Assembly (NCBI GenBank): GCA_964355675.1
Contig: CAYHEC010000001.1
Location: forward strand, 62,001 to 126,000
Length of the DNA: 64,000 nt
Source of the DNA: CAMBDS01 sp964355675
GTDB lineage: Bacteria; Electryoneota; AABM5-125-24; Hatepunaeales; Hatepunaeaceae
Reading direction: 5' to 3'
A program made the position numbers and the translations under genes. Positions within the stretch are counted from its first letter, which is position 1; every line of letters starts with the position of its first letter. The notes beneath the pieces are model-generated. The model was not told the origin of the DNA. It saw only the letters and a program-made list of their open reading frames with translations, and made no database searches. This document shows positions 42,761 through 52,005 of this stretch, piece after piece.

Positions 42761-45303
42761 AATTAAGTGCCAAATCAACAATATATTCCATCCTCGTTGG
42801 GACCGGACTACTCTTTCTATTTAGTGGATACGTCTTCTGGCGAATTCAGTCTCAGAATATCTATAATCTCCATATCGCGCGCGAACTCGAAGAAACCACT
42901 GATTTTCAGAATTACCTGACCATTATCAACGAACCTCAGAGATTGCTGACGTACGATTATAGTTATTGGGATGACATGGTTGAATTCGTTACTACAGGTG
43001 ATTTCGCTTGGGCAAAGGAAAATATAGAACCGGCAATTGGTACATTCAAGGTTGATGTCGAATGGATTTTAAACAAAGAGTTTAAAACCATTTATAATGT
43101 ATCTAAATATTCGAATGACAATTCTGAAATAATCGACCTTCCCTCGGAAGTACAAACCAGTTTAAACACAAATTGGTTCAACCACTTCTTTGTCCAAACC
43201 GATAGAGGAATCATTGAGATCCATACCGCCCCAATTCAACCCTCTTCAGACGACGCTCGCATCACAACACCCGCTGGTTACTTCATTACCGGACGTATTT
43301 GGGATGATGATAGGTTGAAATCGATTTCTGAGTTCACAGGCTATGGTCTGGTAGTTACTCAGAACCAGACACCAGGTGTTTCAGATGAGTTTATATGCGA
43401 TCCATCCGGTGAGATCGATAACAGCGTAATGATCTTTGTCATTGAGTTACATAACTTACAAAATCAATCGATAGGGCGAATTTTTGTCACAGGCAAGACC
43501 AGTATTTTGCATAAAGCCCTCGAATTATTAAAATTCGAGTTATCAATCTACGTTTTGTTAGTTTTTGCATTGATTATCTTGATCACACTAACTACTATTT
43601 ATTTGATATACAGACCATTACAACATATCACTGAGAGCCTTAAACAAGGAAATCCCTCCCTTGCGGAAAAAATTCAACATCAGCCTCACGAGTTTGGTGC
43701 GCTGGCTCGGTTGGTAATTGCGTCATTTAACCATCGTGATGAACTAAATTCCGAAATATCAAAATATAATCAAGCGGAAATCGCACGAATCGAAAGCGAG
43801 AATCGCTACCGAATTCTGGTCGAGAACGCCTTCGACGCCATTTATTTACTACGTGGAAAACGTTACGAATACGTCAATCCACGCTTCTGCCAAATCACGG
43901 GCTACTCTCTCGAAGAAATCACCTCTCCAGATTTTGACTATAATGTCCTGTTAACCGACGACGCCAAACAGTTCATGGAAGAGCGTTTCCAAGCACGAAA
44001 GCGAGGTGATTCACTTTCAGGCGAATACAATATTCGGATAATTAACAGGACCGGAAATTTAATCGATTTAGAAGTTAGCACTGTTTCGATTGGCCAAGCG
44101 CCTGACATCGCCATCCTCGGAATAATGAGAGATTCCACTGAACGAAAACTACTGGAAAACCAGCTCCACCAGGCTCAGAAACTGGATTCTATCGGAAAAC
44201 TCGCCGGCGGCGTGGCTCACGACTTCAATAATATGCTTCAAGCCGTCATCGGAAATATTGAGTTGGCAATGCTTGTTGCCAAAAGTGACTCAGACATTTC
44301 CAAATTTCTAATTGAAGCGCTACGATCAGCGGAACATTCAGCCGATCTAACCCGCCAACTTCTTGCATTTGCTCGCAAACAAATGATCTCGCCCGTAATT
44401 CTCGAATTAAATGACACAGTTGGCGATATGTTGAAAATGTTGCGAAGACTGCTTGGCGAGAATATTGCCCTCTCTTGGAGCCCTGGAGCAAATCTTTGGT
44501 CTGTAAAAATCGATCCAAGTCAGATCGATCAAATTTTAGCTAATCTCTGCATCAATGGACGAGACGCGATTTCTGGGAATGGCGAAGTTGATGTCGAAAC
44601 AAGAAACATCCTCTTGGATAGCCAGTTCTGCACGGATCATCCCGGCTTCATTCCCGGTGACTACGTCATGCTAACTGTGCGGGATAGCGGTTGTGGCATG
44701 AACAAGGAAATCATTGAACGGATATTTGAACCTTTCTTTACCACTAAAGAGGTCGGAAAGGGCACCGGACTCGGGCTTGCAACTGTTTACGGAATTGTGA
44801 AACAAAACGAAGGATTCATCGATGTTGTGAGTGAGCCAGGAAAAGGTTCAGTATTCAATATATATCTCCCTCGTTTCCTGGGTGATCCAATCGGAATCAA
44901 ATCTGAAAACGAGAATCTAATCAGACGAAGTGAAGGTGAAACAGTGCTGTTGGTAGAGGATGACCCGGAGATTTTGGCTGTCGGCGAGAGTATGCTACAT
45001 TGGTTAGGATATAAGGTTTTGGCCGCTGGAACTCCTCTTGAAGCCCTCGCGCTTGCCCGAGAATATGATGCCGGGATACATTTGCTTTTAACTGATGTCG
45101 TGATGCCGGTAATGAACGGACGTGAATTGGCTGAGAAAATTATTTTGATAAGACCTGATATAAAGTGCATTTTTATGTCCGGGCATACTGCTGAGAACAT
45201 TGGCGATAAGGGAAGAATTGGAGCGGGAGTCTATTTCATGCAAAAACCCTTCACTATGATTCTTTTGGCAACTAAGATCAGAGAAGCATTAGCGGGGGAA
45301 TGA
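42757..45303 (+). CDS. Hybrid sensor histidine kinase: CHASE4-PAS-HisKA-HATPase-REC
   Basis: An 848-residue membrane kinase starting with GTG. First helix (~8-28), then a periplasmic CHASE4-like domain (~30-255; TYDYSYWDDMVEFVTTGD is characteristic), second helix (~264-288), linker, PAS (~350-465; GKRYEYVNPRFCQITGYSLEE), HisKA with His in GGVAHDFNNMLQAVIG (~His 487), HATPase (VRDSGCGMN, FFTTKEVGKGTGLGLA) and a C-terminal receiver (LLVEDDPEI... LLTDVVMPVMNG, Asp ~789). The HDFNNML form of the H box is typical of hybrid kinases. Local base composition is AT-rich. No separate regulator with an output domain is near, so signalling must pass elsewhere. Confidence 0.93.
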   Translation: MKLSAKSTIYSILVGTGLLFLFSGYVFWRIQSQNIYNLHIARELEETTDFQNYLTIINEPQRLLTYDYSYWDDMVEFVTTGDFAWAKENIEPAIGTFKVDVEWILNKEFKTIYNVSKYSNDNSEIIDLPSEVQTSLNTNWFNHFFVQTDRGIIEIHTAPIQPSSDDARITTPAGYFITGRIWDDDRLKSISEFTGYGLVVTQNQTPGVSDEFICDPSGEIDNSVMIFVIELHNLQNQSIGRIFVTGKTSILHKALELLKFELSIYVLLVFALIILITLTTIYLIYRPLQHITESLKQGNPSLAEKIQHQPHEFGALARLVIASFNHRDELNSEISKYNQAEIARIESENRYRILVENAFDAIYLLRGKRYEYVNPRFCQITGYSLEEITSPDFDYNVLLTDDAKQFMEERFQARKRGDSLSGEYNIRIINRTGNLIDLEVSTVSIGQAPDIAILGIMRDSTERKLLENQLHQAQKLDSIGKLAGGVAHDFNNMLQAVIGNIELAMLVAKSDSDISKFLIEALRSAEHSADLTRQLLAFARKQMISPVILELNDTVGDMLKMLRRLLGENIALSWSPGANLWSVKIDPSQIDQILANLCINGRDAISGNGEVDVETRNILLDSQFCTDHPGFIPGDYVMLTVRDSGCGMNKEIIERIFEPFFTTKEVGKGTGLGLATVYGIVKQNEGFIDVVSEPGKGSVFNIYLPRFLGDPIGIKSENENLIRRSEGETVLLVEDDPEILAVGESMLHWLGYKVLAAGTPLEALALAREYDAGIHLLLTDVVMPVMNGRELAEKIILIRPDIKCIFMSGHTAENIGDKGRIGAGVYFMQKPFTMILLATKIREALAGE

Positions 45304-45359
45304 AGTTAAATTACCTGCGATAGAATAGTGGTGTAGAGGCGTATTGCAATGCACGCGAT

Positions 45360-45371
45360 GCTTACGCCGTC
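45360..45371. repeat. 12-bp word inverted on the far side of the barrel/kinase pair (right)
   Basis: GCTTACGCCGTC, the exact reverse complement of the word at 41908-41919. It partly overlaps the left arm of the kinase terminator. Confidence 0.45.
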
Positions 45372-45401
45372 ACCGCCCATCGGTGACGGTTCTTTGTTTT
45401 G
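45367..45401 (+). terminator. Intrinsic terminator of the hybrid kinase gene
   Basis: CCGTCACCG-CCCAT-CGGTGACGG is a perfect 9-bp stem followed by TTCTTTGTTTTG, about 65 bp after the kinase stop. Confidence 0.85.
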
Positions 45402-45403
45402 TA

Positions 45404-45452
45404 CAAAAAGACAAGACCCACAAGCCTTGTTGTCAAGGACTTATGGGTCTTT
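45404..45452 (-). terminator. Intrinsic terminator of the tRNA-Ser transcript
   Basis: On the minus strand AAGACCCATAAG pairs with CTTGTGGGTCTT (one G-T), with a smaller nested hairpin (CCTTG...CAAGG) at the tip, then GTCTTTTTG. It starts 3 bp after the mature tRNA 3' end. Confidence 0.85.
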
Positions 45453-45454
45453 AG

Positions 45455-45541
45455 CGGAGAGTGAGGGATTCGAACCCCCGGTAGAGCAAGCCCTACAACG
45501 GCTTTCGAGGCCGCCCCTTTCGACCGCTTAGGTAACTCTCC
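45455..45541 (-). tRNA. tRNA-Ser (anticodon CGA)
   Basis: An 87-nt cloverleaf on the minus strand. Acceptor GGAGAGT pairs with ACTCTCC, discriminator base G; anticodon loop CTCGAAA gives CGA, decoding UCG. The long variable arm GTAGGGCTTGCTCTAC is the class II mark of serine tRNAs, and the T arm has GGTTCGAATCC. CCA is not encoded (CTA follows), so it is added after transcription. Confidence 0.95.
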
Positions 45542-45596
45542 GAAGGATGAGGGATGAAGGCTGAAGGATGAAGTTCAAGGATGAATATATTAGGTA

Positions 45597-45622
45597 GTAG
45601 TGCCGATTTTAATCGGCACTAC
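45597..45622. repeat. Perfect palindrome between tRNA-Ser and the C25-like gene
   Basis: GTAGTGCCGATT-TT-AATCGGCACTAC: 12-bp perfect arms. It lies about 65 bp after the stop of the C25-like gene (minus strand) without a T-run, so it may protect that mRNA 3' end; in form it belongs with the other intergenic palindromes. Confidence 0.6.
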
Positions 45623-45688
45623 TAAAGAATGAACACAGGAAAGATAACGAAAGAGCCACTCTCAAGCAAGACTTCAGCCTGTGAAATG

Positions 45689-48600
45689 CTAACGAAGCAA
45701 GAGAAGGCGCTCACTAGCCTTAAACGAACCCGCCTCCATCCTGATTATGTACAGCCCCGTCGGCAAATCCCCGGCGTCCATCGTCAGCCGGTAACTGCCC
45801 GCTTGATACTCTGTCTCGGTCAATTTTCTCACTTTCCGCCCCAGCACATCAGTTAGAATAAGTCTAACGTTACCTTTCTCAGGCAACGAGAAGCGTAGCG
45901 TTGTCTGGCTGTTGAACGGATTGGGATAGGGTTCAGCGAGAGCATATTCCTTCGGCAATTCAGTGTCCGCTTCGACTACTGACAAGATATACACTTTCAA
46001 AGGCCGGTCAATAACAGCCACTGGTGTATCGGTGTGAAGTCTCAGAGTTGCAGTGAACTCTCCCGATACATCCCCCGTTACGCCGAACCTTCCCGCTGCT
46101 TCCTGGGCAGGCTCAACGCTGACTGTGTCGCTCTCACCCTCATTGTGAAATGCCAGACTATCTGTCCAATGGCTACTATCGGGCACGACCAACTCAAATG
46201 ATACCCGTGCCGATAAATTGCCATTATTTCTGAATATAACCCGGCCTATCGCCCAATTCTCATCTCTGAAAACGGAAGAAAGCACAATTGTGTCTTCGGG
46301 AACAGCGAGCCACCCATGCGGTAGCACAAAGTCTTGCTGAACCACTTCCCCATCGACCAGATTGACTCCCTCAACCGAGATTTCCCCATACCGATCAGCG
46401 CGAGCCGTAACAGTCAGCCCTTCCGCGCCGGGCGCTATAATCCGGTATTCACCTGCTCCATTGGTCAGAGCCTGCAAGCCATTCGACGTCTGAATTTCTG
46501 CACCGGCAACGGCGGTGGAATCGATGTAACGCACTACCCGCCCCTCAAGCGTGGCTCTCGCCTGCCACGCCGCAGTTGTCCAGAGTATCGCCCGATTCGC
46601 CGCGATGTTTCTCGAACCTCGGGGATTCATCCCCCAGTAAGCATAGGTCAAACCGTCCTCGCCATCTGGCGAGGATATTCCCACCGAGCACTTGAAGTTG
46701 GCTTCGAAATCCCCACTTACGTCGTTGACCGTGTCATATTGGAATAAGAACGGGCTGTCGCCGGTTGCCGTTTCGTAATGCTCCGGATCGAACAAGATGA
46801 TTTGGAAGGCATTGGCAAACCAATTACCACCATTATCAAGTACTCCGGTTTGCCACTGAATAATCAATCTATCGGCATCATCATCAAAATAGATGAATAC
46901 ACCGTCCGAACGGGTGCGCATATTCAAGCGATCCCAAAATGGCGCTATCATCCCCCATGCTCCGTTGTATCCTGGAAGAGGCCAATTCTGTTGATTCTTC
47001 AAGCCGGTCTGGTTACCCATGGCAATCCAACCGTTATTACAAACAGTAATCTGTCGGAAATCAGTGCCATAGTACCTAAAATTGAATGGCAAATCGACGA
47101 CCACACTCGAATCCGTCTCACCCTGCAATGGAAAATCAAGTAGAGTCCCTTGAAAGTCTCCCCCACCCCAAGAACTGATATTGATCCAGCGATATTCAGG
47201 TGCGTCTGCCCATTCAGTATTGTTGTCACCATTTTCGATACCGATGTAACCGTACTTGTCGGGGCCTATCGGATCCTCCAATTGTCTGTTCACCAGATTG
47301 ATCGAAATCGGAATCTGCATTCCAATTCGCGTGTCGGTATCGACTTCAAGCATTAATTCGACAACGCTCCCCGGAATGGCGTTTTCATTTATAATGAAAG
47401 ATAGATCATCTCTCTCATCTACGGTTTCGCCGACATCGATGTCACTCCACTGCGCCGCTCCGTCGGCTACATCGACATAACTGGAAATTGCCGTTAATCG
47501 TCCCTGAACATTCATTGCGGGCCACTCGCCACCATTTTGCAGAGTAACGGTGATCCTCACATTCCCGCCGGGCAAAAGATTACCGGCAATGTGGTTGACT
47601 TGTTCAGCGCCAAGATCAGGCGCAAGAACTTCGAAATGCATCCCTTTACTGGTTTCAATTGGAATATTGGATTCAATTCTGGTTCTGTTGGGAGTTTCTG
47701 ATAGAATTCGCGCTGGATTATTCTCAGCGGGCTGAAACTCTATCTCAACCGATTCGCCAATCCCTAACCTCGGTACCTGCGTCGCTTGGAATTGCCCTGA
47801 AACATACGGCGAGGTGCAGACCCAATTAATTTGGAATGGATCCGAACCTCCTTCAACTGTGAGGTTGGTGAAAGTCACCCTTAATCCCGCTCGATCTCCG
47901 GGGTTGAGCTCAACCTCATTATGGGTCGCATCGTAAATTTCGTAATCTGATACAACAATACTGGGTTGACCTTCTCCTTCAAGCTGTTCTTGGAATGGAT
48001 AGATTCCCTCTCCAGTCACTGTTAGAATTGGTTGTTGTGGGGCAAAGTCTGGATTATCCCAAGAAAAATCCGCTATCCCTGCGGCGTCAGTTGAGCGCGT
48101 TATCTGGAGATTGTCGGGATCGTAAAGTGTTACGTTGGCTCCCTGTATCGGCTCATCGCCAATATGGACTCTAACTCGATAACTGGACTGACCTGTCCGC
48201 AATGCTCCATGCTCAACCTCAACTTGGCGCGGTTCGCCAATCCACGGTTCCTGTCCCGGGTCTCCGTAATAACGAAGTGTTCCCCAATACCGAGTTACCA
48301 ATTGCCCCTGATCAGCGGGCATCACAATTGGGATTTTGGCTGTCAAATACTGTCTCGCCCAGCCAAAACTGCGAATTCCTTTATGAAATAGTCCTTCGAC
48401 TAGCCCACCAACGATGGCATTGGCGATATTGGTGCGTGGACTGGGATAGTGACCAAACCCGGCTGAAGGCCCCCGCATATCGTCCGGTGTGCCAATCCTG
48501 AAAGTCCGGTTAAACGAACCCCATCCTCCGGGTGAAATGGTCGAGGAGCTGACCATGAAATGAAAAGGAAACACTCCACGCTCATTGCTAATGTCTCCAG

Positions 48601-49972
48601 GCTGAAACTCGGACTGATGTCCGCGAACGAGAATTAAATTGACGCCATTGTTGTACTGCCGGGCAACGTCGGGCGAAAAATCATTGTCGTTGTTGTCGGA
48701 GAAAAAAGTCGAGGCTACCTCGTAGCCGCGTCTCTCCAGCACTTCTTTAACCCACTTGCCTGTATAGGATGGAGACAAATCCTCTGGCACCGAACAATGA
48801 CCCACCCCGACAAATCCCCTCCCAAACCACTCCGCATTTTCGATGTCGGGCTCTTTTTCATAGGAAATCGTCCGTCCAATCGCACAGCCCAGGTTTACTG
48901 CTGTCAGACAGTTATAGGTACCCACCGCAACGTCGGCAATCGGATCATTTCCGTCTAATTGTCCGAAGTAATTATCATAAAATTCGTTGTCATAAGGAAT
49001 TCTAAGGGGTGGTTCAACCTCTTCGTTGCCCATAAATACCAAAAACGAGAAAGAAGATTCGGCGTATATTTCGCTAATCAAGTTTTTTAGCTGGGCGCGT
49101 ACAATAATTTGCGGGTCAAACGTCAGAACTTGTACCTTATGGCCAGATTCGCGTTTCCATTCGATAAAATCATCGACGACTTCTGGATAATTCTCATTAG
49201 CGACGACGAGATAACTGCCAGGTGGGTAGCTCTCATCCGAATCGTCACGCGCGGGCGGATTAACCACCAGTGAACGTATTGCCAAATCAAAATCACGGCA
49301 CGGTTCGCGGTATCCGGGAACGACTTCATTCTCCCCAACACCGTCTCCACGAATGATCTCAGTCGTAACACCTTCATTAAGGACGTACTCCTGTGCGTCG
49401 GCATCCCACTGCACCGGGTAAATCACCAGATTGACAAGCCTGATCCCCCTCCAGACCATAGGTTGACTCATTATCGCTACCTGAGGAGGCCAAAGACCAG
49501 TCAACGCAAGAAGTTCGGAATGTTCAGTTGCCTTGCCTTCCTCTTCGAGATTTCGAAAACGTGCTGGAACATCTCCAGAGCGACGAGTCTGATTATGAAC
49601 ACTGACAGAAAGCGATAGATCGCCTGTGGCGGAAACTGCCACCCACCGCGAAACGGCAGGCAGATCAGGCATACCGTCGATCCCGGCAACACCTTCGTCC
49701 TCAATTCTCCAGATCATTCCTTCTTCACTGGTTGAAAAATTCAGTGAATTCACCTCAGCCGCAAATCGCACTAATTTCGGAGTTGTCGTGCAATCGATTT
49801 TAAGCGATGAACTGGGCTCTCTTTTATCGATTCGATAATCGACTGATTGTTGTTGCGAAGATAATTCTCTGACAACGAGTGCTCCTGAAGCCGGGCAGGT
49901 AATTAGAATGGCGGTTGTCGAAAGGATGAAAATGATAGAAGATATCTTTGACGAGAAAAGACTTGATTTCAT
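45689..49972 (-). CDS. Secreted gingipain-like (C25 family) protein with C-terminal sorting domain; catalytic Cys not found
   Basis: A 1427-residue protein with signal peptide (to about residue 30). Order: propeptide-like region (~60-220), C25 peptidase-like domain (~250-560: SYLVVANENYPEVVDDFIEWK, AVGTYNCLTAVNLGCAIGRT, LILVRGHQSEF), Ig-like and CARDB-like repeats, a region with NVRYYG/CNNGWIAMG resembling a PEP-type beta domain, a carboxypeptidase-regulatory-like domain (~1190-1250) and the sorting domain (YPNPFNSQTT... LYIIRMEAGSFKAS). His ~452 fits the C25 catalytic His, but the position expected for the nucleophile reads SSS (~475-477). It may be inactive or use Ser. AAGGAG precedes the ATG; promoter not identified. 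Confidence 0.85.
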   Translation of the reverse strand: MKSSLFSSKISSIIFILSTTAILITCPASGALVVRELSSQQQSVDYRIDKREPSSSLKIDCTTTPKLVRFAAEVNSLNFSTSEEGMIWRIEDEGVAGIDGMPDLPAVSRWVAVSATGDLSLSVSVHNQTRRSGDVPARFRNLEEEGKATEHSELLALTGLWPPQVAIMSQPMVWRGIRLVNLVIYPVQWDADAQEYVLNEGVTTEIIRGDGVGENEVVPGYREPCRDFDLAIRSLVVNPPARDDSDESYPPGSYLVVANENYPEVVDDFIEWKRESGHKVQVLTFDPQIIVRAQLKNLISEIYAESSFSFLVFMGNEEVEPPLRIPYDNEFYDNYFGQLDGNDPIADVAVGTYNCLTAVNLGCAIGRTISYEKEPDIENAEWFGRGFVGVGHCSVPEDLSPSYTGKWVKEVLERRGYEVASTFFSDNNDNDFSPDVARQYNNGVNLILVRGHQSEFQPGDISNERGVFPFHFMVSSSTISPGGWGSFNRTFRIGTPDDMRGPSAGFGHYPSPRTNIANAIVGGLVEGLFHKGIRSFGWARQYLTAKIPIVMPADQGQLVTRYWGTLRYYGDPGQEPWIGEPRQVEVEHGALRTGQSSYRVRVHIGDEPIQGANVTLYDPDNLQITRSTDAAGIADFSWDNPDFAPQQPILTVTGEGIYPFQEQLEGEGQPSIVVSDYEIYDATHNEVELNPGDRAGLRVTFTNLTVEGGSDPFQINWVCTSPYVSGQFQATQVPRLGIGESVEIEFQPAENNPARILSETPNRTRIESNIPIETSKGMHFEVLAPDLGAEQVNHIAGNLLPGGNVRITVTLQNGGEWPAMNVQGRLTAISSYVDVADGAAQWSDIDVGETVDERDDLSFIINENAIPGSVVELMLEVDTDTRIGMQIPISINLVNRQLEDPIGPDKYGYIGIENGDNNTEWADAPEYRWINISSWGGGDFQGTLLDFPLQGETDSSVVVDLPFNFRYYGTDFRQITVCNNGWIAMGNQTGLKNQQNWPLPGYNGAWGMIAPFWDRLNMRTRSDGVFIYFDDDADRLIIQWQTGVLDNGGNWFANAFQIILFDPEHYETATGDSPFLFQYDTVNDVSGDFEANFKCSVGISSPDGEDGLTYAYWGMNPRGSRNIAANRAILWTTAAWQARATLEGRVVRYIDSTAVAGAEIQTSNGLQALTNGAGEYRIIAPGAEGLTVTARADRYGEISVEGVNLVDGEVVQQDFVLPHGWLAVPEDTIVLSSVFRDENWAIGRVIFRNNGNLSARVSFELVVPDSSHWTDSLAFHNEGESDTVSVEPAQEAAGRFGVTGDVSGEFTATLRLHTDTPVAVIDRPLKVYILSVVEADTELPKEYALAEPYPNPFNSQTTLRFSLPEKGNVRLILTDVLGRKVRKLTETEYQAGSYRLTMDAGDLPTGLYIIRMEAGSFKASERLLLLR

Positions 49973-50020
49973 TTCAAGGTCTCCTTATAAGGTAGCGTGA
50001 TCCCATTAGATGTAACCAGA

Positions 50021-50041
50021 AGGGCGGGTTAAACCCGCCCT
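50021..50041. repeat. Palindrome after panB
   Basis: AGGGCGGGTT-A-AACCCGCCCT, a 10-bp perfect stem 20 bp after the panB stop (minus strand). The flank CTCGATGAG (50040-50048) is also found next to the element at 26680-26708. It may serve as the panB operon 3' hairpin. Confidence 0.6.
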
Positions 50042-50061
50042 CGATGAGTCAAATAAAGGAA

Positions 50062-50877
50062 TTATTCGAAAGATTCTGTGTCAGAGGGAAATGATTGTGT
50101 GCGGATGTCGCCGCGGTACTTCCCAACTGCTTCACGAATTTCTTGAGCCAGATCGATGTATTTTCTTACGAATCTAAACTTGTATTGATCGGTCAATCCA
50201 AACATATCATAGGAAACGAGTATTTGCCCATCGCAAGCCGGGCCAGAAGCAATGCCAATGGTCGGGATGGGAATAGAGTTAGTTATCTTCTCTGCAAGAG
50301 TGCGCGGAACTTTCTCTACTACGATGGCAAATGCGCCTGCTTCGGCAATCGCTTCGGCGTCTTTCTGAATCTTCTCAGCTTGGGAAAATTCTTTGCCCTG
50401 AAGACCAAACCCACCATAAATACGTACTCGTTGCGGCTGCATTCCGATATGTCCCATCACCGGAATGCCGACTTCAACCAACCGTCGTACGGTCGGTGCG
50501 ATCTCTTCTCCACCCTCTAATTTGACGGCTGACGCGCCGCCTTCTTTGATGCATCTCGCTGAGTTTTGTAAAGCTTGCTCAATAGAGACCTGATAACTCA
50601 TAAACGGCATATCGCTGACCAATAGCGCCCTTTTAACGCCTTGCGAAGACGCTCGCGTATGATAGATTATCTCATCTAGCGTCACTGGTAGGGTCGTTTC
50701 ATGGCCCTGTATTACCATCCCCAAAGAATCGCCAACGAGAATGATTTCTGCCCCGCCTTCGTCGATCAAACGCGCAAATGTGGCATCATAAGCCGTCAGC
50801 GCTGTGATTTTTTCACCGCGCTGCTTCATCATTATTATATTTTGAATTGTGATCGGAGTTTTGGCGTCGTTTGACAA
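50062..50877 (-). CDS. panB: 3-methyl-2-oxobutanoate hydroxymethyltransferase
   Basis: First committed step toward pantothenate and coenzyme A: adds a hydroxymethyl group from methylene-tetrahydrofolate to 2-ketoisovalerate. Motifs: MKQRGEKITALTAYDATFARL (~13-33), ILVGDSLGMVIQGHETTLPV (~41-60) with the Mg-binding Asp, and VMGHIGMQPQRVRIYGGF (~138-155). The SAE-type catalytic Glu lies in VVEKVP. Length of 271 is normal. It is 12 bp from mnmA at the end of the operon; panC and panD are not in the window. Confidence 0.96.
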   Translation of the reverse strand: MSNDAKTPITIQNIIMMKQRGEKITALTAYDATFARLIDEGGAEIILVGDSLGMVIQGHETTLPVTLDEIIYHTRASSQGVKRALLVSDMPFMSYQVSIEQALQNSARCIKEGGASAVKLEGGEEIAPTVRRLVEVGIPVMGHIGMQPQRVRIYGGFGLQGKEFSQAEKIQKDAEAIAEAGAFAIVVEKVPRTLAEKITNSIPIPTIGIASGPACDGQILVSYDMFGLTDQYKFRFVRKYIDLAQEIREAVGKYRGDIRTQSFPSDTESFE

Positions 50878-50889
50878 AACGAGTTCCTT

Positions 50890-52005
50890 TTAACGAATTA
50901 TTCCGCCGGCAATCACTCTGTCGCCGTGATAGATAACCGCTGATTGCCCCGGGGTCAACGAACGAACGGGTTCTAAGGTTCTGATCGTCACTCGATCTGT
51001 GGAGGTTTTATACACACCCGCCGCCTGCCCCGCGTCTCGATATCTAATCTTTACGGTATAACCATTCTCGCCAGCAAATTGGTAACCGGAAGTCAACAGG
51101 TTTAATCCTTCGATCTCAAATTCCGCATGGGTAAGTTCCTCTTCTGGACCGACATGAACAGTATGACTTGATGGTTCGATTTGGGTGACGAACAACTTGC
51201 GGCCTCCACCGAGACCAAGACCCTTTCGTTGACCTACTGTAAAAAAAGGATATCCATCATGCTTGCCAATTGTCTTGCCATATTCATCAACCATCTCACC
51301 GCCAAACGAACCATCCTGAAGCTCAGGGTGGCGTGATTTTAGCCATCCTCGGTAGTCGTCTCGAGGCACAAAGCAAATCTCTTGGCTCTCTTCCTTTTCA
51401 GCTACAGGCAAATTCAACTCCCTTGCGATTTCTCGAACCTCAGCTTTGGTTTTTGAGCCGAGAGGGAATAAGGTTCGCGCAAGTAAACTCCGAGGAATCT
51501 CCCACAAAAAATACGATTGATCCTTCAGTTGGTCCAAGCCCTTCCGGAGCGATATGTCACCGTCTTCTTCCTCAAACACTTGTGCGTAATGTCCGGTAGA
51601 GATGAGTTCCATTCCCATCGCCTCGACCTTCTCCCATACTCTTCCCCACTTCACGCGCGAATTGCAATGTACGCAAGGATTTGGCGTTCGTCCTGCGAGA
51701 TAATCACGCTCAAATCTATCGATCACCTCCCGATTAAAGTCTTCGCGTAAATCAAGAGTATAATGAGCAATTCCCAATACCCTGCAAACTCGTCCTGCGT
51801 CTCTTGCCATCACGGTTGTACAGCAGACCTTACGCGCGTGTTCTTCGTTCTCCGCGTCCCAAAGCTTCAGGGTAAAGCCGACCACATCGAAACCATCTTG
51901 CACCAACAGGGCCGCGGCAACTGAAGAATCTACTCCCCCACTCATCAACATGGCTACTTTAGGACGAGACACGACTTGCTTACTCTCTGTTTCTGGCATC
52001 ATCAA
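50890..52005 (-). CDS. mnmA: tRNA-specific 2-thiouridylase
   Basis: Adds sulfur to U34 of tRNA-Lys, -Glu and -Gln. The P-loop-like AMLMSGGVDSSVAAALL (~18-34), catalytic Cys in TPNPCVHCNSRVKWG (~109-123; Cys ~112) and second Cys in EESQEICFVPRDDYR (~210-224) are intact, and HDGYPFFTVGQRKGLGLG (~255-272) is the family mark. The start overlaps the nifS stop by 4 bp: the desulfurase that can feed it sulfur is encoded immediately upstream, a functional pairing also seen in Firmicutes. Confidence 0.97.
   Translation of the reverse strand: MMMPETESKQVVSRPKVAMLMSGGVDSSVAAALLVQDGFDVVGFTLKLWDAENEEHARKVCCTTVMARDAGRVCRVLGIAHYTLDLREDFNREVIDRFERDYLAGRTPNPCVHCNSRVKWGRVWEKVEAMGMELISTGHYAQVFEEEDGDISLRKGLDQLKDQSYFLWEIPRSLLARTLFPLGSKTKAEVREIARELNLPVAEKEESQEICFVPRDDYRGWLKSRHPELQDGSFGGEMVDEYGKTIGKHDGYPFFTVGQRKGLGLGGGRKLFVTQIEPSSHTVHVGPEEELTHAEFEIEGLNLLTSGYQFAGENGYTVKIRYRDAGQAAGVYKTSTDRVTIRTLEPVRSLTPGQSAVIYHGDRVIAGGIIR

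Larger units (their letters stand above)
45304..45688. other. Spacer with tRNA-Ser, terminators and palindromes
   Basis: No protein gene is seen. It contains the kinase terminator (45367-45401), the tRNA terminator (45404-45452), tRNA-Ser (45455-45541), a purine-rich run of GGATGAAG-like units (45542-45585) and a perfect palindrome (45597-45622). Confidence 0.7.

Noticed and set aside
45542..45585. GGATGAAG-like units as a possible tandem repeat or CRISPR remnant
   Set aside because: Units are short, irregular and without spacers; treated as low-complexity purine-rich sequence.
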